Below, one piece after another: positions 35,305 to 43,158 of a stretch of DNA of 48,271 bases. Numbering within the stretch: position 1 is the first letter of the stretch; each line of letters begins with the position of its first letter. The position numbers and the translations under genes were made by a program. Under the pieces are notes generated by a model. The model was not told the DNA's origin. It searched no databases and saw only the letters and a program-made list of their open reading frames with translations. The DNA is from an uncultured Fibrobacterota bacterium (GTDB taxonomy: Bacteria > Fibrobacterota > Fibrobacteria > Fibrobacterales > Fibrobacteraceae): assembly GCA_903876665.1 (NCBI GenBank), contig CAIRAY010000080.1:1-48271 (forward strand), written 5' to 3'.

Positions 35305-36108
35305 ATGCCACTCCCTCAAAAAACCCGCTTCGTAATCCCGAATATTTTCACCAGCCTCAATTTTTTGCTTGGGGTCTGGGCCATCTGTTGGGCAGCCGGA
35401 GCGTTCAGCGCCAACCCGCTCAACCGTTATGCGCCCTTTGTCATGGCCGCAAATTTCATCATATTCTGCGCACTCCTCGATAAGCTAGATGGTTTTGCGG
35501 CCCGGTTTTTCAATGCCTCCTCCGAGTTTGGAGCACAATTCGACTCCCTCGCCGACCTGATTGGATTTGGAATTGCCCCAGGGTTTGCCCTCTTCTTTGC
35601 CTACAAGAATCTGGCCCCGGCCTGGTTTGATGCCCATGTTCCCCTCCTCGTGGTCACCCTCTCCGTTTACGTCCTTTGTGCAGCCATGCGCCTAGCCAAG
35701 TACAACGCCATGGATTCGGATGCCTACCCCGATTACTTTGTGGGAATGCCTACAACCTTCGCAGGCTCGATCAATGCAGTAGTCCTCGTGCTATTGTGCA
35801 ATTATGGATTCTGGGAAATTCCGGGCAACAAATTCATCCATATCCCCTTGGTGCTCATGGTGGGAACCGCAGTTCTTATGGTTTCACCCCTCTACCTGCC
35901 CAAGGTCATGCGTCGCAAAAGTAAAGTGGTCAATATCCTTCAACTCATTTGCATTCTGACGACCTACATCGTTGGATTCGCCATGGTGTTCCCAGAATAT
36001 CTGCTGATTGAACTGGTCATCTATTTTGTAATCGGCTTCGGGTACGGAGTCATCCATAAAGATGAAATCGTTTCTTCCCAGGAATCAACCACGGCAGAAA
36101 ATGCCTAA
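35305..36108 (+). CDS. pssA: CDP-diacylglycerol-serine O-phosphatidyltransferase
   Basis: The 267-residue membrane protein has the complete CDP-alcohol phosphotransferase motif D-x2-DG-x2-AR-x8-G-x3-D-x3-D (Asp59, Asp62, Asp80, Asp84) and about seven to eight hydrophobic helices. The NIFTSLNFLLGVWAI start is typical of type II phosphatidylserine synthase, which makes phosphatidylserine, the precursor of phosphatidylethanolamine. AAAGGA lies upstream of the ATG at 35305. It stands 35 bp after the ABC ATPase gene, with its own possible -10 box. Its terminator lies inside the 3' end of the convergent HAD gene. Confidence 0.92.
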   Translation: MPLPQKTRFVIPNIFTSLNFLLGVWAICWAAGAFSANPLNRYAPFVMAANFIIFCALLDKLDGFAARFFNASSEFGAQFDSLADLIGFGIAPGFALFFAYKNLAPAWFDAHVPLLVVTLSVYVLCAAMRLAKYNAMDSDAYPDYFVGMPTTFAGSINAVVLVLLCNYGFWEIPGNKFIHIPLVLMVGTAVLMVSPLYLPKVMRRKSKVVNILQLICILTTYIVGFAMVFPEYLLIELVIYFVIGFGYGVIHKDEIVSSQESTTAENA

Positions 36109-36111
36109 TGA

Positions 36112-36864
36112 TTAATTGAAGATCGCACGGGCATCCGCAAGCGAGCGGATGCCTTTTTTGTAGGGTAGCAAGTCCGTTTCCCGAACAAGTCCACCGATCA
36201 AATCCTTGTGATAGTTTATATGCAATCGATCCAGGCCAACGCCATCCCTTTGGAGGAGAATAGCCTGTAGACCCGCGGACTCGGCTCCGGCAAAGTCCTC
36301 TTGCGGGTGATCACCTATGAACACGGCATCGCTTGAGTTTGTCTGCAAATTTTCCAGGGCCAGGCGAAAAATGGCGGGGTCTGGTTTTTTCAGCCCCACC
36401 TCACCCGAGACAACCACGGCATCGACACAAGGAGACAAACCACAATTGCGGAGAATTTTATGCACATGGGGATAATGGTCAAAATTGGAAATGATTCCAA
36501 TCTTGATCCCAATGCTCCGCAAATATTGCAATAAGGGCAAGGCCTCGGGATCCAGGGAAATGAAGGACTGCCACCGGTCCATGGACTCCGTAGCCATGCC
36601 TTTGCACCAAGCCTGGCTTGGATCAGCCCCCAAACGTAGCGCCAAGTTACGAATCCGGGTTTCGTAGACCGTTAGGTTTTCGAAGCTCTCGCAGGAACCA
36701 CGGAAGAACCCATCGCAATGGTGAGACAATTCCTCGGGCGTGAGAATAATTCCAACCTGGCATAGCCCTGAGGCCAGGTCCTCAATCCAGGCAGACCAGG
36801 CGCGGACCATGTCCCCATAAATGAGGAGAGTCCCATATAAATCAAAAATAACGGCCCGGATCAA
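36112..36864 (-). CDS. HAD-superfamily hydrolase
   Basis: The 250-residue protein has the HAD motifs: nucleophile Asp8 in VIFDLYGTLL, ISNFD (motif II), Lys in KKPDPAIF (motif III) and GDHPQEDFAGA (motif IV), with an alpha-helical cap between. Tyr10 at the +2 position, instead of Asp, is typical of haloacid dehalogenase and YjjG-like members and weakens a phosphatase call. The substrate is unknown. Its ATG overlaps the Dabb gene by 4 bp. The last 15 codons contain the pssA terminator hairpin on the other strand. Confidence 0.88.
   Translation of the reverse strand: MIRAVIFDLYGTLLIYGDMVRAWSAWIEDLASGLCQVGIILTPEELSHHCDGFFRGSCESFENLTVYETRIRNLALRLGADPSQAWCKGMATESMDRWQSFISLDPEALPLLQYLRSIGIKIGIISNFDHYPHVHKILRNCGLSPCVDAVVVSGEVGLKKPDPAIFRLALENLQTNSSDAVFIGDHPQEDFAGAESAGLQAILLQRDGVGLDRLHINYHKDLIGGLVRETDLLPYKKGIRSLADARAIFN
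36130..36159 (+). terminator. pssA terminator embedded in HAD coding sequence
   Basis: GGCATCCGC (36130-36138) and GCGGATGCC (36145-36153) form a perfect 9-bp stem with a 6-nt loop, followed by six T. It lies 22 bp past the pssA stop, within the last codons of the convergent HAD gene, where it encodes GIRSLADA on the minus strand. Confidence 0.9.
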
Positions 36865-37163
36865 GCCTCGAAATCCACCACGGCCCGGGAGGCAACCACC
36901 CCAGAAACAAACTCAACCACCATCTTATGCTCGGGATGGATCTGATAAGCCTGTAGACCCGCCATCGAATCAAAGGTGGTATACAGAGCAACGTCCCATG
37001 CCGCCTCGGAGCGATTCAAGTCAAGTCCCACCGAAAGGCTACGGACCTGTGGAATCAGAGGCTGCAAGGCATTCAACAATCTTTTCATTTCTTTGGCATT
37101 CGCTTCGGCAGTGGCGCCATTGGCATCCGCTTTCATTTTCCAAAATACGATATGATGAATCAT
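36861..37163 (-). CDS. Dabb (stress-responsive alpha/beta barrel) protein
   Basis: The 100-residue protein opens with MIHHIVFWKMK and has DVALYTTFDSMAGLQAYQIHPEH, the typical pattern of a single Dabb domain, a dimeric ferredoxin-like barrel. Its biochemical role is usually unknown. It overlaps both neighbours by 4 bp (ATGA at each end), placing it in a four-gene operon with the primase-helicase-like gene, the glycosyltransferase and the HAD gene. Confidence 0.88.
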   Translation of the reverse strand: MIHHIVFWKMKADANGATAEANAKEMKRLLNALQPLIPQVRSLSVGLDLNRSEAAWDVALYTTFDSMAGLQAYQIHPEHKMVVEFVSGVVASRAVVDFEA

Positions 37164-38341
37164 TTATTTTCTCCTAGAATGTTTTTGTAATGCTTAATTT
37201 GTCGTTCAAAACAAGCAGACCAAGTAAAAGATTCGGCATAGGCGCGGGCGCGGGCGGACAGCTCCACAGCCATCCCGGAGCTTGCGATTTGGACGATTGC
37301 CTCCACAAGGGCCTTGGCATTGCCAGGAGGAACCACGGCCCCACATTTGGAGGTTTCCACATGCTCCTTGGCCGCACCTTCGTTGGCACCGATCAAAACC
37401 TGTCCGGATGCCATGCTTTCGAGGATGGACAGACCAAAGGTTTCCCATGCGCTGAGAGCAAGCCCAAGCTCGGTGCTGGCATACCATTTCGCCATTTCTT
37501 CGCTTCCTTTCACAAAGCCAATGTAGCGGATGTGTGGCCAATGCTTGGCCGCCTCCAGAACCTCGGGCTTGTAGGGGCCAACGCTGGCAAACACCACCGC
37601 GGGCTCGCATCCTAAGCGGGAGCAGAGTTCCGGATAGGCTTCCAGCAGGGTAGGAACTCCCTTTTCTTCCGTGAGCCGGTGGGGGAAAAAAATAGTCAGA
37701 CGACCCGGTTCACCCGCCTTCAAATCCTGGATCAAGACCTGATCACGCTTTGAAGGATGGAACAAATCCACATCAACCCCCAAAGGAATCCAATGCAAAC
37801 GCACAAGCCCGCGCTTCATCATCCGAGCCATGATTTCGCAACTCGAAACCTGGATAGAACGGTAGCCAGAGTATGCCCAACGGGCATAGCACCAAGCCAA
37901 GCCTTCCGCCAACTTTCCCAGCAGAGGATGAATGTGGGAAAAACCCCGCCGTACATAGGTCACCGGAAAATCAGCATGCCAGAACCCGACCAAGGCGCAT
38001 TTTTTGGACAGACCAAGGGTTGCCCAACGCACCGCAATCGGCAACCAATAAGGAGATCCAACCTCAACAATATCGGGCTGGTATTTTTTCAGGTACCGAC
38101 GGATCGTCCAGGGTTGCCAAATAAATCGATAATCCCACTCTCCGGGAATTTTAAAGGCTTTTACATGCTCAATCACCAAGCTTGCCGAAACAACCTCGGT
38201 GAAGGTTGAAGAATCCTGCATCAAAAAGATGATCCGAAAATCATCGCGCCCCTTGAAGAAGGCCATCCGTTCCAGGTGGTAACGGCGCACACCCCCTCCA
38301 GATGGGCTCCAGAAGTTATTGCAGTCCAGAATGGTAATCAT
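37160..38341 (-). CDS. GT4-type glycosyltransferase
   Basis: The 393-residue protein has the GT-B fold pattern: an N-terminal Gly-rich SPSGGGVRRYHLERM, the hinge HWIPLGVDVDLFHP, FFPHRLTEEKGVPTLLEAY and the nucleotide-sugar motif E-x7-E (ETFGLSILE). It would add a hexose or similar sugar to a lipid or polysaccharide at the inner membrane. The position next to HAD and Dabb genes does not fix the acceptor. The ATG at 38341 follows the upstream stop by 4 bp; an in-frame extension into the upstream gene is not used. Confidence 0.9.
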   Translation of the reverse strand: MITILDCNNFWSPSGGGVRRYHLERMAFFKGRDDFRIIFLMQDSSTFTEVVSASLVIEHVKAFKIPGEWDYRFIWQPWTIRRYLKKYQPDIVEVGSPYWLPIAVRWATLGLSKKCALVGFWHADFPVTYVRRGFSHIHPLLGKLAEGLAWCYARWAYSGYRSIQVSSCEIMARMMKRGLVRLHWIPLGVDVDLFHPSKRDQVLIQDLKAGEPGRLTIFFPHRLTEEKGVPTLLEAYPELCSRLGCEPAVVFASVGPYKPEVLEAAKHWPHIRYIGFVKGSEEMAKWYASTELGLALSAWETFGLSILESMASGQVLIGANEGAAKEHVETSKCGAVVPPGNAKALVEAIVQIASSGMAVELSARARAYAESFTWSACFERQIKHYKNILGENK

Positions 38342-38345
38342 CAGC

Positions 38346-40292
38346 TCAGACTTTTTCGCGCAGCTGGGTGCCGGTGTCATCCACTTGAAGCGCGACGTTC
38401 AGGGGCGTGCCACCCATGCGATTTTTGAGCAGGTGAAGCTCAGGTGCGCCCTCGGCCTGATTGGCCAGGAAAATAACGAATCCAGGATCACGGACATAGG
38501 CCTGGGGAGTGATGATATCGGATAGTTGCGGAGCTTTGCGGGAATCAGAAACCCACTTGCTCAGCTCCATGTCCCCCGTGCAAAAAACGGGAATCCCCAA
38601 CGTCTTATAGATGTCAAGCATCACTGCAGAACGACGCTCATCAATATCAGGGATATCATGACGGGTTTTAGCACAAATGCGATAGAAACCATCAACACAG
38701 ACAAAGACATTGCGGTTTTCGTGTACCTCGTCCTTGAGCATCGCAAGCAGAGTCCGGTCATCGGTGACTTGGTTGTCATCCCAAATTTCCAGACGGTTCG
38801 CCTTGACCAAGCCCATCAAATTCCGAGTGGCTTCCAGGATGCGCTGATTCGCTTCGGGGGAAGCCTGACGACTCAGAACATCCGTGTAGGAGACCTTGGC
38901 GAGGAACGCCACCAGCCGATTGAAAATCTGTTTGCGGGGCATTTCAAAAGTCACATAAATCATTTTGCAGGGATTGGATTCCAGCAGATCCATGCCAAAG
39001 CTGATCAGAAAGGAGGACTTGTCAAAAAATGGGTGTGAGGAAATCAAATAGTAACCGGGCTGAATGCCTCCAATATGCTTGGCAAGTTTAGGGAAGCGCT
39101 CCATGGTGTAACCATGGAACTGGCCGGCCTCGCGCCCCATATTTTCTTCGTACATGTCACTGATTTCTTGCATGATGATGCTGCGCCGACGGGTCCTTGA
39201 TGTGTCGGGAGCCGTGGTCTGCAAAAGATTTTCGAATTCCTGCACACCATGATTGCGGAGGAATGATTCGGCGGTATAGCCCTTGGGAAGCAACACGGAT
39301 TTGAAGGTTAGGCCTAGGCCCATGGCCAAATTCAAATACTTCTCCACTTCCTGTTCTTGAAGAAGACGGTTTGTGCCCCGCTCCAAAACAAGAGTCAGGC
39401 TCTCGGCTCCGCAGGCCTTCAATTTGTAAACGTGACCCTGAGTCATTTGACGGCGCAAAAGGGAAACGACACCAGGAATCCCCAGATGATCGGCAGTCAG
39501 GGAGTCAAACAATCCGGAAACCACGATCGGATTAACGACACCCGGAGTAATGTTGAAGGGCACTTCCCCCGTGACCGACGAGAAGGCCTGGTAGTCACCG
39601 GGAACATCCACCGGATCCATTTTGCGTCCATAAACGGAGTAGATTTGACCCTTGGAGTTCCGGGCCGGGAACGTAATGCAATTTTCCCTGGATGCATCCA
39701 AATGATCCAGATAAAAGAACACCACGCTCTGATCAATTCCGTTCAGGGCGCAGTAGTCCAGGAAGGGGTCAATTTCGCCATTGAAATAGCCAAGCCCATA
39801 AATTCGGGACTGACCCAGATTCCAACCTCTGGAAGCTAGCCATTCCCTGGCCGTCTCATTTTTTTCCAGAGTCCAGGCACAGTATTGGGCAAAAGAATCC
39901 AGCACCCGACTACGCTCGTAAACACCGGACTGTAGCCAAGAGGAAGATTCGGCTGGCACAGCGAGAGCCGCTTTTTCGGAATTCGAAAGGAGCTGCATCC
40001 AATGTCCAATCGAGGCTTCGCGCGCCCGGTCTCCTTCCAAGTGGGAAAAATGGACATGGGTAATGAAATCGATCAAATCTCCGCCGACTCCACAATCTGG
40101 GCATTTAAATTCCCAATAGCCCAGAGAATCAAAAAAGTAGAGCGATTTCGATTCGGGCTCATGGAAAGGGCAGGTTCCCACCCATTTCCGGCCTTGTCGT
40201 TCCAAAGCAACACTCAGTCTCCGCGGAGTGATCACCGCCCGGAGTTTTTGACGCGAATAAAGAAAATCTGGCTTAGGTAATTCAGGGTTCAT
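38346..40292 (-). CDS. Twinkle/T7-gp4-like primase-helicase fusion with degenerate active sites
   Basis: The 648-residue protein begins with a CHC2 zinc-finger domain typical of DnaG (Cys41, His44, Cys64, Cys67). It continues with a TOPRIM-like domain (about residues 250-350) and ends in a DnaB-like RecA domain (about 405-645, with LSKWVSDSRKAPQLSDI and HLLKNRMGGTPLNV). In TOPRIM the EGxxD Glu is Ser (VVSGLFDSL) and DGDxAG reads ERGTNR. In the helicase Walker A, xGK[ST] reads FFDKSS, so the conserved Gly is Asp. The zinc ligands are intact. Priming and ATP hydrolysis may be lost or altered. The ATG at 40292 is chosen over a TTG at 40328. It heads a four-gene operon. Confidence 0.82.
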   Translation of the reverse strand: MNPELPKPDFLYSRQKLRAVITPRRLSVALERQGRKWVGTCPFHEPESKSLYFFDSLGYWEFKCPDCGVGGDLIDFITHVHFSHLEGDRAREASIGHWMQLLSNSEKAALAVPAESSSWLQSGVYERSRVLDSFAQYCAWTLEKNETAREWLASRGWNLGQSRIYGLGYFNGEIDPFLDYCALNGIDQSVVFFYLDHLDASRENCITFPARNSKGQIYSVYGRKMDPVDVPGDYQAFSSVTGEVPFNITPGVVNPIVVSGLFDSLTADHLGIPGVVSLLRRQMTQGHVYKLKACGAESLTLVLERGTNRLLQEQEVEKYLNLAMGLGLTFKSVLLPKGYTAESFLRNHGVQEFENLLQTTAPDTSRTRRRSIIMQEISDMYEENMGREAGQFHGYTMERFPKLAKHIGGIQPGYYLISSHPFFDKSSFLISFGMDLLESNPCKMIYVTFEMPRKQIFNRLVAFLAKVSYTDVLSRQASPEANQRILEATRNLMGLVKANRLEIWDDNQVTDDRTLLAMLKDEVHENRNVFVCVDGFYRICAKTRHDIPDIDERRSAVMLDIYKTLGIPVFCTGDMELSKWVSDSRKAPQLSDIITPQAYVRDPGFVIFLANQAEGAPELHLLKNRMGGTPLNVALQVDDTGTQLREKV

Positions 40293-40665
40293 GCCTGAAA
40301 TGTAATCAAGTTTATAACCCTCGCGCAAATGGGGGGGGCAAACCGGGTAAAGGTGACTGGTTCAGGGCAACCTTACTCTCTGTGTCACCGTCGCACAGGC
40401 GGCATAGCCATCAAGCTAAGGGGTTTAATGGTTAGTCGTTGCTCCGATTCCGCCACCCTAGCTTGGCTAGGGTCTAGGGTCACGAGTAACGATCAATACC
40501 TTAACCATCTTATCCTAGATCCCCGCCTACGCGAGGATGAATACCGGACCCTCTCGTCACCCTCGCGAACGAAGTAAAGGCGAGGCCTGGGACTCCCTGC
40601 CCCAGACCCCCGTCTTCGCGGGGGTGACAAATTTTAGCACCGCGGGGGTGACAAATTCAATCTCC
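40293..40665. repeat. non-coding region rich in hairpins and CGCGRGGGTGAC repeats
   Basis: No convincing gene lies here. Contents are the hairpin ACCCTAGC-TTG-GCTAGGGT (40455-40473); ATGGTTA and CGTTGCTC (40427-40444) inverted at 40485-40508; GTCACCCTCGCG (40556-40567); the hairpin ACCCCCG/CGGGGGT (40606-40625); and two exact copies of CGCGGGGGTGACAAATT at 40617-40633 and 40641-40657. The CGCGAGGGTGAC core recurs at 48065 and 48221. Confidence 0.7.
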
Positions 40666-40845
40666 CTACTCCATCCAGGGCAAACGCATTAAAAAATACC
40701 GACAACTTTTAGGTGATTTTGTTGTCTTTGTCATGCCCGGCACCCCCCGGAACAGGGGGTGCCGGGCATGACACATTTTATGCATCCCAATTTTCATATT
40801 TTGGGCCCCGTTTGCATTTTAATGCGTTTGCCCTGCTACTCCATC
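40666..40845. mobile_element. 160-bp MITE-like element with 10-bp target duplication
   Basis: CAGGGCAAACGCATTAAAA (40676-40694) is perfectly inverted at 40817-40835. CTACTCCATC lies directly outside both ends (40666-40675 and 40836-40845) as a 10-bp target-site duplication. Inside is a perfect 19-bp-stem hairpin: arms 40729-40747 and 40755-40773, loop CGGAACA. No transposase is encoded, so it is non-autonomous. It lies 65 bp upstream of kup and may affect its expression. Confidence 0.88.
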
Positions 40846-40910
40846 TAGTTTTCGAACGGGCTTTTTCTGAGGATATTTATATTTAGTGCCTCGTTTTATG
40901 AGGCGCATAT

Positions 40911-42794
40911 ATGGATGGCTTGAACCATTCCTTGAAAAAGTCCCAACCGATGCTCGCCCTAGCCGCCCTTGGCGTTGTTTTTGGCGACATAGGAACCTCG
41001 CCCCTATATGCCCTGCGGGCCTGTTTTGGTGCGGGAATTCCGTCTGTTCCCACGGTCCTGGGAACCCTCTCGCTCATTTTTTGGACCCTGATCCTGGTCG
41101 TTTCGGTCAAGTATGTTTCCATCGTCATGCGGATTGACAACAAAGGCGAAGGTGGAATTCTTGCCCTGACCGCACTCGCCCTGAAACTACAGAAGCGGAG
41201 CGGAGTCCTGGGAACCACCTGGGTGGTGGTGCTGGGTATTTTGGGAGCGGCCCTTTTGTATAGCAATGGCATCATTACGCCGGCAATCTCCGTGCTTGCA
41301 GCGGTAGAAGGATTAGGTGAAATCACCAGCAAATTCAACACCTTTGTACTGCCGATTTCGTTAGTCGTTCTATTCGGTCTATTTTTGATCCAGTCCCGTG
41401 GCTCCGGCAAAGTGGGCGCCTATTTTGGCCCCATTCTCCTGGTCTGGTTTCTGACATTAGGCGTACTAGGCATCGCGTCCATTGCGAACCATCCCGCAAT
41501 TCTATGGGCCCTCAACCCCTATTATGCCGTTCGGGCACTACTGGACAACGGCCTGCAGAGCTTAATCATTTTGGGAGCAGTCTTCCTTTGCATGACTGGC
41601 GCGGAAGTGCTCTATGCGGACATGGGACACTTTGGACGCAAACCCATCGTGCGAGCTTGGTACTATTTGGTGTTCCCCTGTCTAATTCTGAACTACTTTG
41701 GTCAAGGGGCCCTGGTCATTGCAAATCCCGGCATCGAGGTCGGCAATATATTTTTCCGCCTGGCACCCTCCTGGTTCCTTGTCCCCCTTGTGGTGCTGGC
41801 AACGGCCTCCACGGTGATTGCCTCGCAGGCCGTATTCACCGGGGCCTTTTCCCTTGCACGGCAAGCTGTTCAACTCGGTTTCTTCCCCCGAATCGACATC
41901 CGTCATACCTCCGAAGACACTGTTGGCCAGGTTTACGTGCCCTTTATGAATTGGCTGCTCCTGATCGGAATCGTGTCCCTGATTTTCCTCTTCCAGGAAT
42001 CGGGTAAGCTTGCAGCAGCCTATGGAATTGCGGTGGCGCTCACCATGCTGATCACCTCAATCCTGATGATCTACATCTTTTTAGTCCGCAAGAGATTAAA
42101 CCGAGTCCTGGTCCTCTTGATTGCCATTCCTTTTGTGTTGCTTGATCTTGCATTCTTGTTTGCGAACTTGCCCAAAATCGGATCCGGAGGCTGGATTGTT
42201 CTGGTAATTGGAGCCGGGGTTTTCATCTTTATGCACACCTGGATTCGGGGCAGAACCGAGATGGGACGCATGATTGTGGCGGGCTCACTATCATTGGATA
42301 CCTTTGTCCGTAGCCTTGGGGTCGATCCGGCCCGGCGGGTGGATGGAGTCGCTGTATTCCTCTCCGATAGTAGCAAGGCCGTGCCCAGGGCGCTATTGCA
42401 CAACCTGAAGCACAACAAAGTCCTGCACGAAAAAATTGTGATTCTGACCGTGAGCACCGAAGATGTACCCCGGGTTCTAGCAAAAGACCGCTACACCTTT
42501 GAGTCACTGGGTCACGGAATTTACTCAATGTCTATCCATTTTGGATTCAAGGAAAGTCCCAATGTGCCTGCGGTCTTGATTTTAGCGGATATTGAAGAGG
42601 TTACTTTCCATCCCATGAAGACCACCTACTTCCTTGGACGCGACAGCATTGTCATTGAGCCTCATCGCAAGAACCTTCCGGTTTGGATGAAACATCTCTT
42701 TGCCTTCCTTTCGCACAATGCCCTGAACGCCACCAAGTACTTTTCGCTCCCTCCGAACCGGGTCGTGGAGCTCGGTGGCCAGAACGAATTTTAG
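40911..42794 (+). CDS. kup: KUP-family potassium transporter
   Basis: The 627-residue protein has the KUP signature GVVFGDIGTSPLYAL near residue 20, GEGGILALTAL, about twelve membrane helices and a cytoplasmic C-terminal domain (from about residue 460), close in length to E. coli Kup (622). It imports K+ by proton symport. GAGGCG stands upstream of the ATG and TATATT lies about 35 bp before it. The gene is single, preceded by the MITE-like element and followed by repeats and tRNA-Arg on the other strand. Confidence 0.96.
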   Translation: MDGLNHSLKKSQPMLALAALGVVFGDIGTSPLYALRACFGAGIPSVPTVLGTLSLIFWTLILVVSVKYVSIVMRIDNKGEGGILALTALALKLQKRSGVLGTTWVVVLGILGAALLYSNGIITPAISVLAAVEGLGEITSKFNTFVLPISLVVLFGLFLIQSRGSGKVGAYFGPILLVWFLTLGVLGIASIANHPAILWALNPYYAVRALLDNGLQSLIILGAVFLCMTGAEVLYADMGHFGRKPIVRAWYYLVFPCLILNYFGQGALVIANPGIEVGNIFFRLAPSWFLVPLVVLATASTVIASQAVFTGAFSLARQAVQLGFFPRIDIRHTSEDTVGQVYVPFMNWLLLIGIVSLIFLFQESGKLAAAYGIAVALTMLITSILMIYIFLVRKRLNRVLVLLIAIPFVLLDLAFLFANLPKIGSGGWIVLVIGAGVFIFMHTWIRGRTEMGRMIVAGSLSLDTFVRSLGVDPARRVDGVAVFLSDSSKAVPRALLHNLKHNKVLHEKIVILTVSTEDVPRVLAKDRYTFESLGHGIYSMSIHFGFKESPNVPAVLILADIEEVTFHPMKTTYFLGRDSIVIEPHRKNLPVWMKHLFAFLSHNALNATKYFSLPPNRVVELGGQNEF

Positions 42795-42830
42795 ACAATT
42801 CGTACACTCCCTCTATTGAAACGACAAGGT

Positions 42831-42941
42831 TGATTCGCCACATCCGTGTGGCTCACCCTGCGGGCTCTGACTTCGCAGAGTCCAAAATCCCTATCCCTGG
42901 GATTTTGTGATTCGCCACATCCGTGTGGCTCACCCTGCGGG
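42831..42941. repeat. two exact 34-bp direct repeats with hairpins
   Basis: Positions 42831-42864 and 42908-42941 are identical. Each contains the hairpin GCCACA-TCCG-TGTGGC. Between them are two further hairpins, including CAAAATCCC/GGGATTTTG (about 42882-42907). They lie between the kup stop and the tRNA terminator and could act as a 3' structure for kup or be a dispersed repeat. Confidence 0.8.
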
Positions 42942-42956
42942 GCTTAGGATACAAGA

Positions 42957-42980
42957 AAACCCCTCATTTCTGAGGGGTTT
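42957..42980 (-). terminator. tRNA-Arg terminator
   Basis: AAACCCCTCA-TTTC-TGAGGGGTTT is a 10-bp perfect stem with a 4-nt loop, 7 bp past the tRNA 3' end. On the minus strand it continues into TTCTTG. It ends the tRNA transcript and may also stop kup. Confidence 0.85.
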
Positions 42981-42987
42981 CCTTGAA

Positions 42988-43062
42988 TGCGTCCGACAAG
43001 GTTCGAACTTGTGACCTTCGGCTTCGGAGGCCAACGCTCTAATCCAACTGAGCTACGGGCGC
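42988..43062 (-). tRNA. tRNA-Arg (anticodon CCG)
   Basis: On the minus strand a full cloverleaf is visible: D-arm TAGCTCAGTTGGATTAGAGC, an anticodon stem TTGGC/GCCGA with loop CTCCGAA (anticodon CCG, reading CGG), and T-arm GTTCGAA. The acceptor stem has one C-A mismatch. CCA is not encoded, so the discriminator A (42988) is followed directly by the spacer. Confidence 0.93.
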
Positions 43063-43119
43063 GATTGACGCAAAATGTAATCAAAAGAGGGGCTCAAATG
43101 GGGGGTATTCCAGGCTGGA

Positions 43120-43158
43120 TTGAATCATTTTCTGGAAATAGGGTATATTATTTACATG
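43120..43158 (+). promoter_or_regulatory. promoter with ATG 6 nt after -10 box
   Basis: TTGAAT (43120-43125), an 18-bp spacer and TATATT (43144-43149) precede the ATG at 43156 by six bases, predicting a leaderless transcript for the rod-type protein gene. Confidence 0.65.

Noticed and set aside
38346-40292. Prophage remnant around the primase-helicase fusion
   Set aside because: No integrase, structural, lysis or phage regulatory genes nearby; neighbours are cellular genes with tightly coupled starts.
40329-40577. 82-codon frame upstream of the MITE-like element
   Set aside because: It runs through hairpins and repeats, has no ribosome-binding site and no recognisable protein pattern.
40729-40773. 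Intrinsic terminator at the 19-bp hairpin
   Set aside because: No T-tract follows on either strand and it lies centrally inside an element with terminal inverted repeats and a target duplication.
42988-43062. tRNA-Arg as a pseudogene because CCA is missing and the acceptor has a C-A mismatch
   Set aside because: The rest of the cloverleaf is intact, it has its own terminator, and many bacteria add CCA after transcription.
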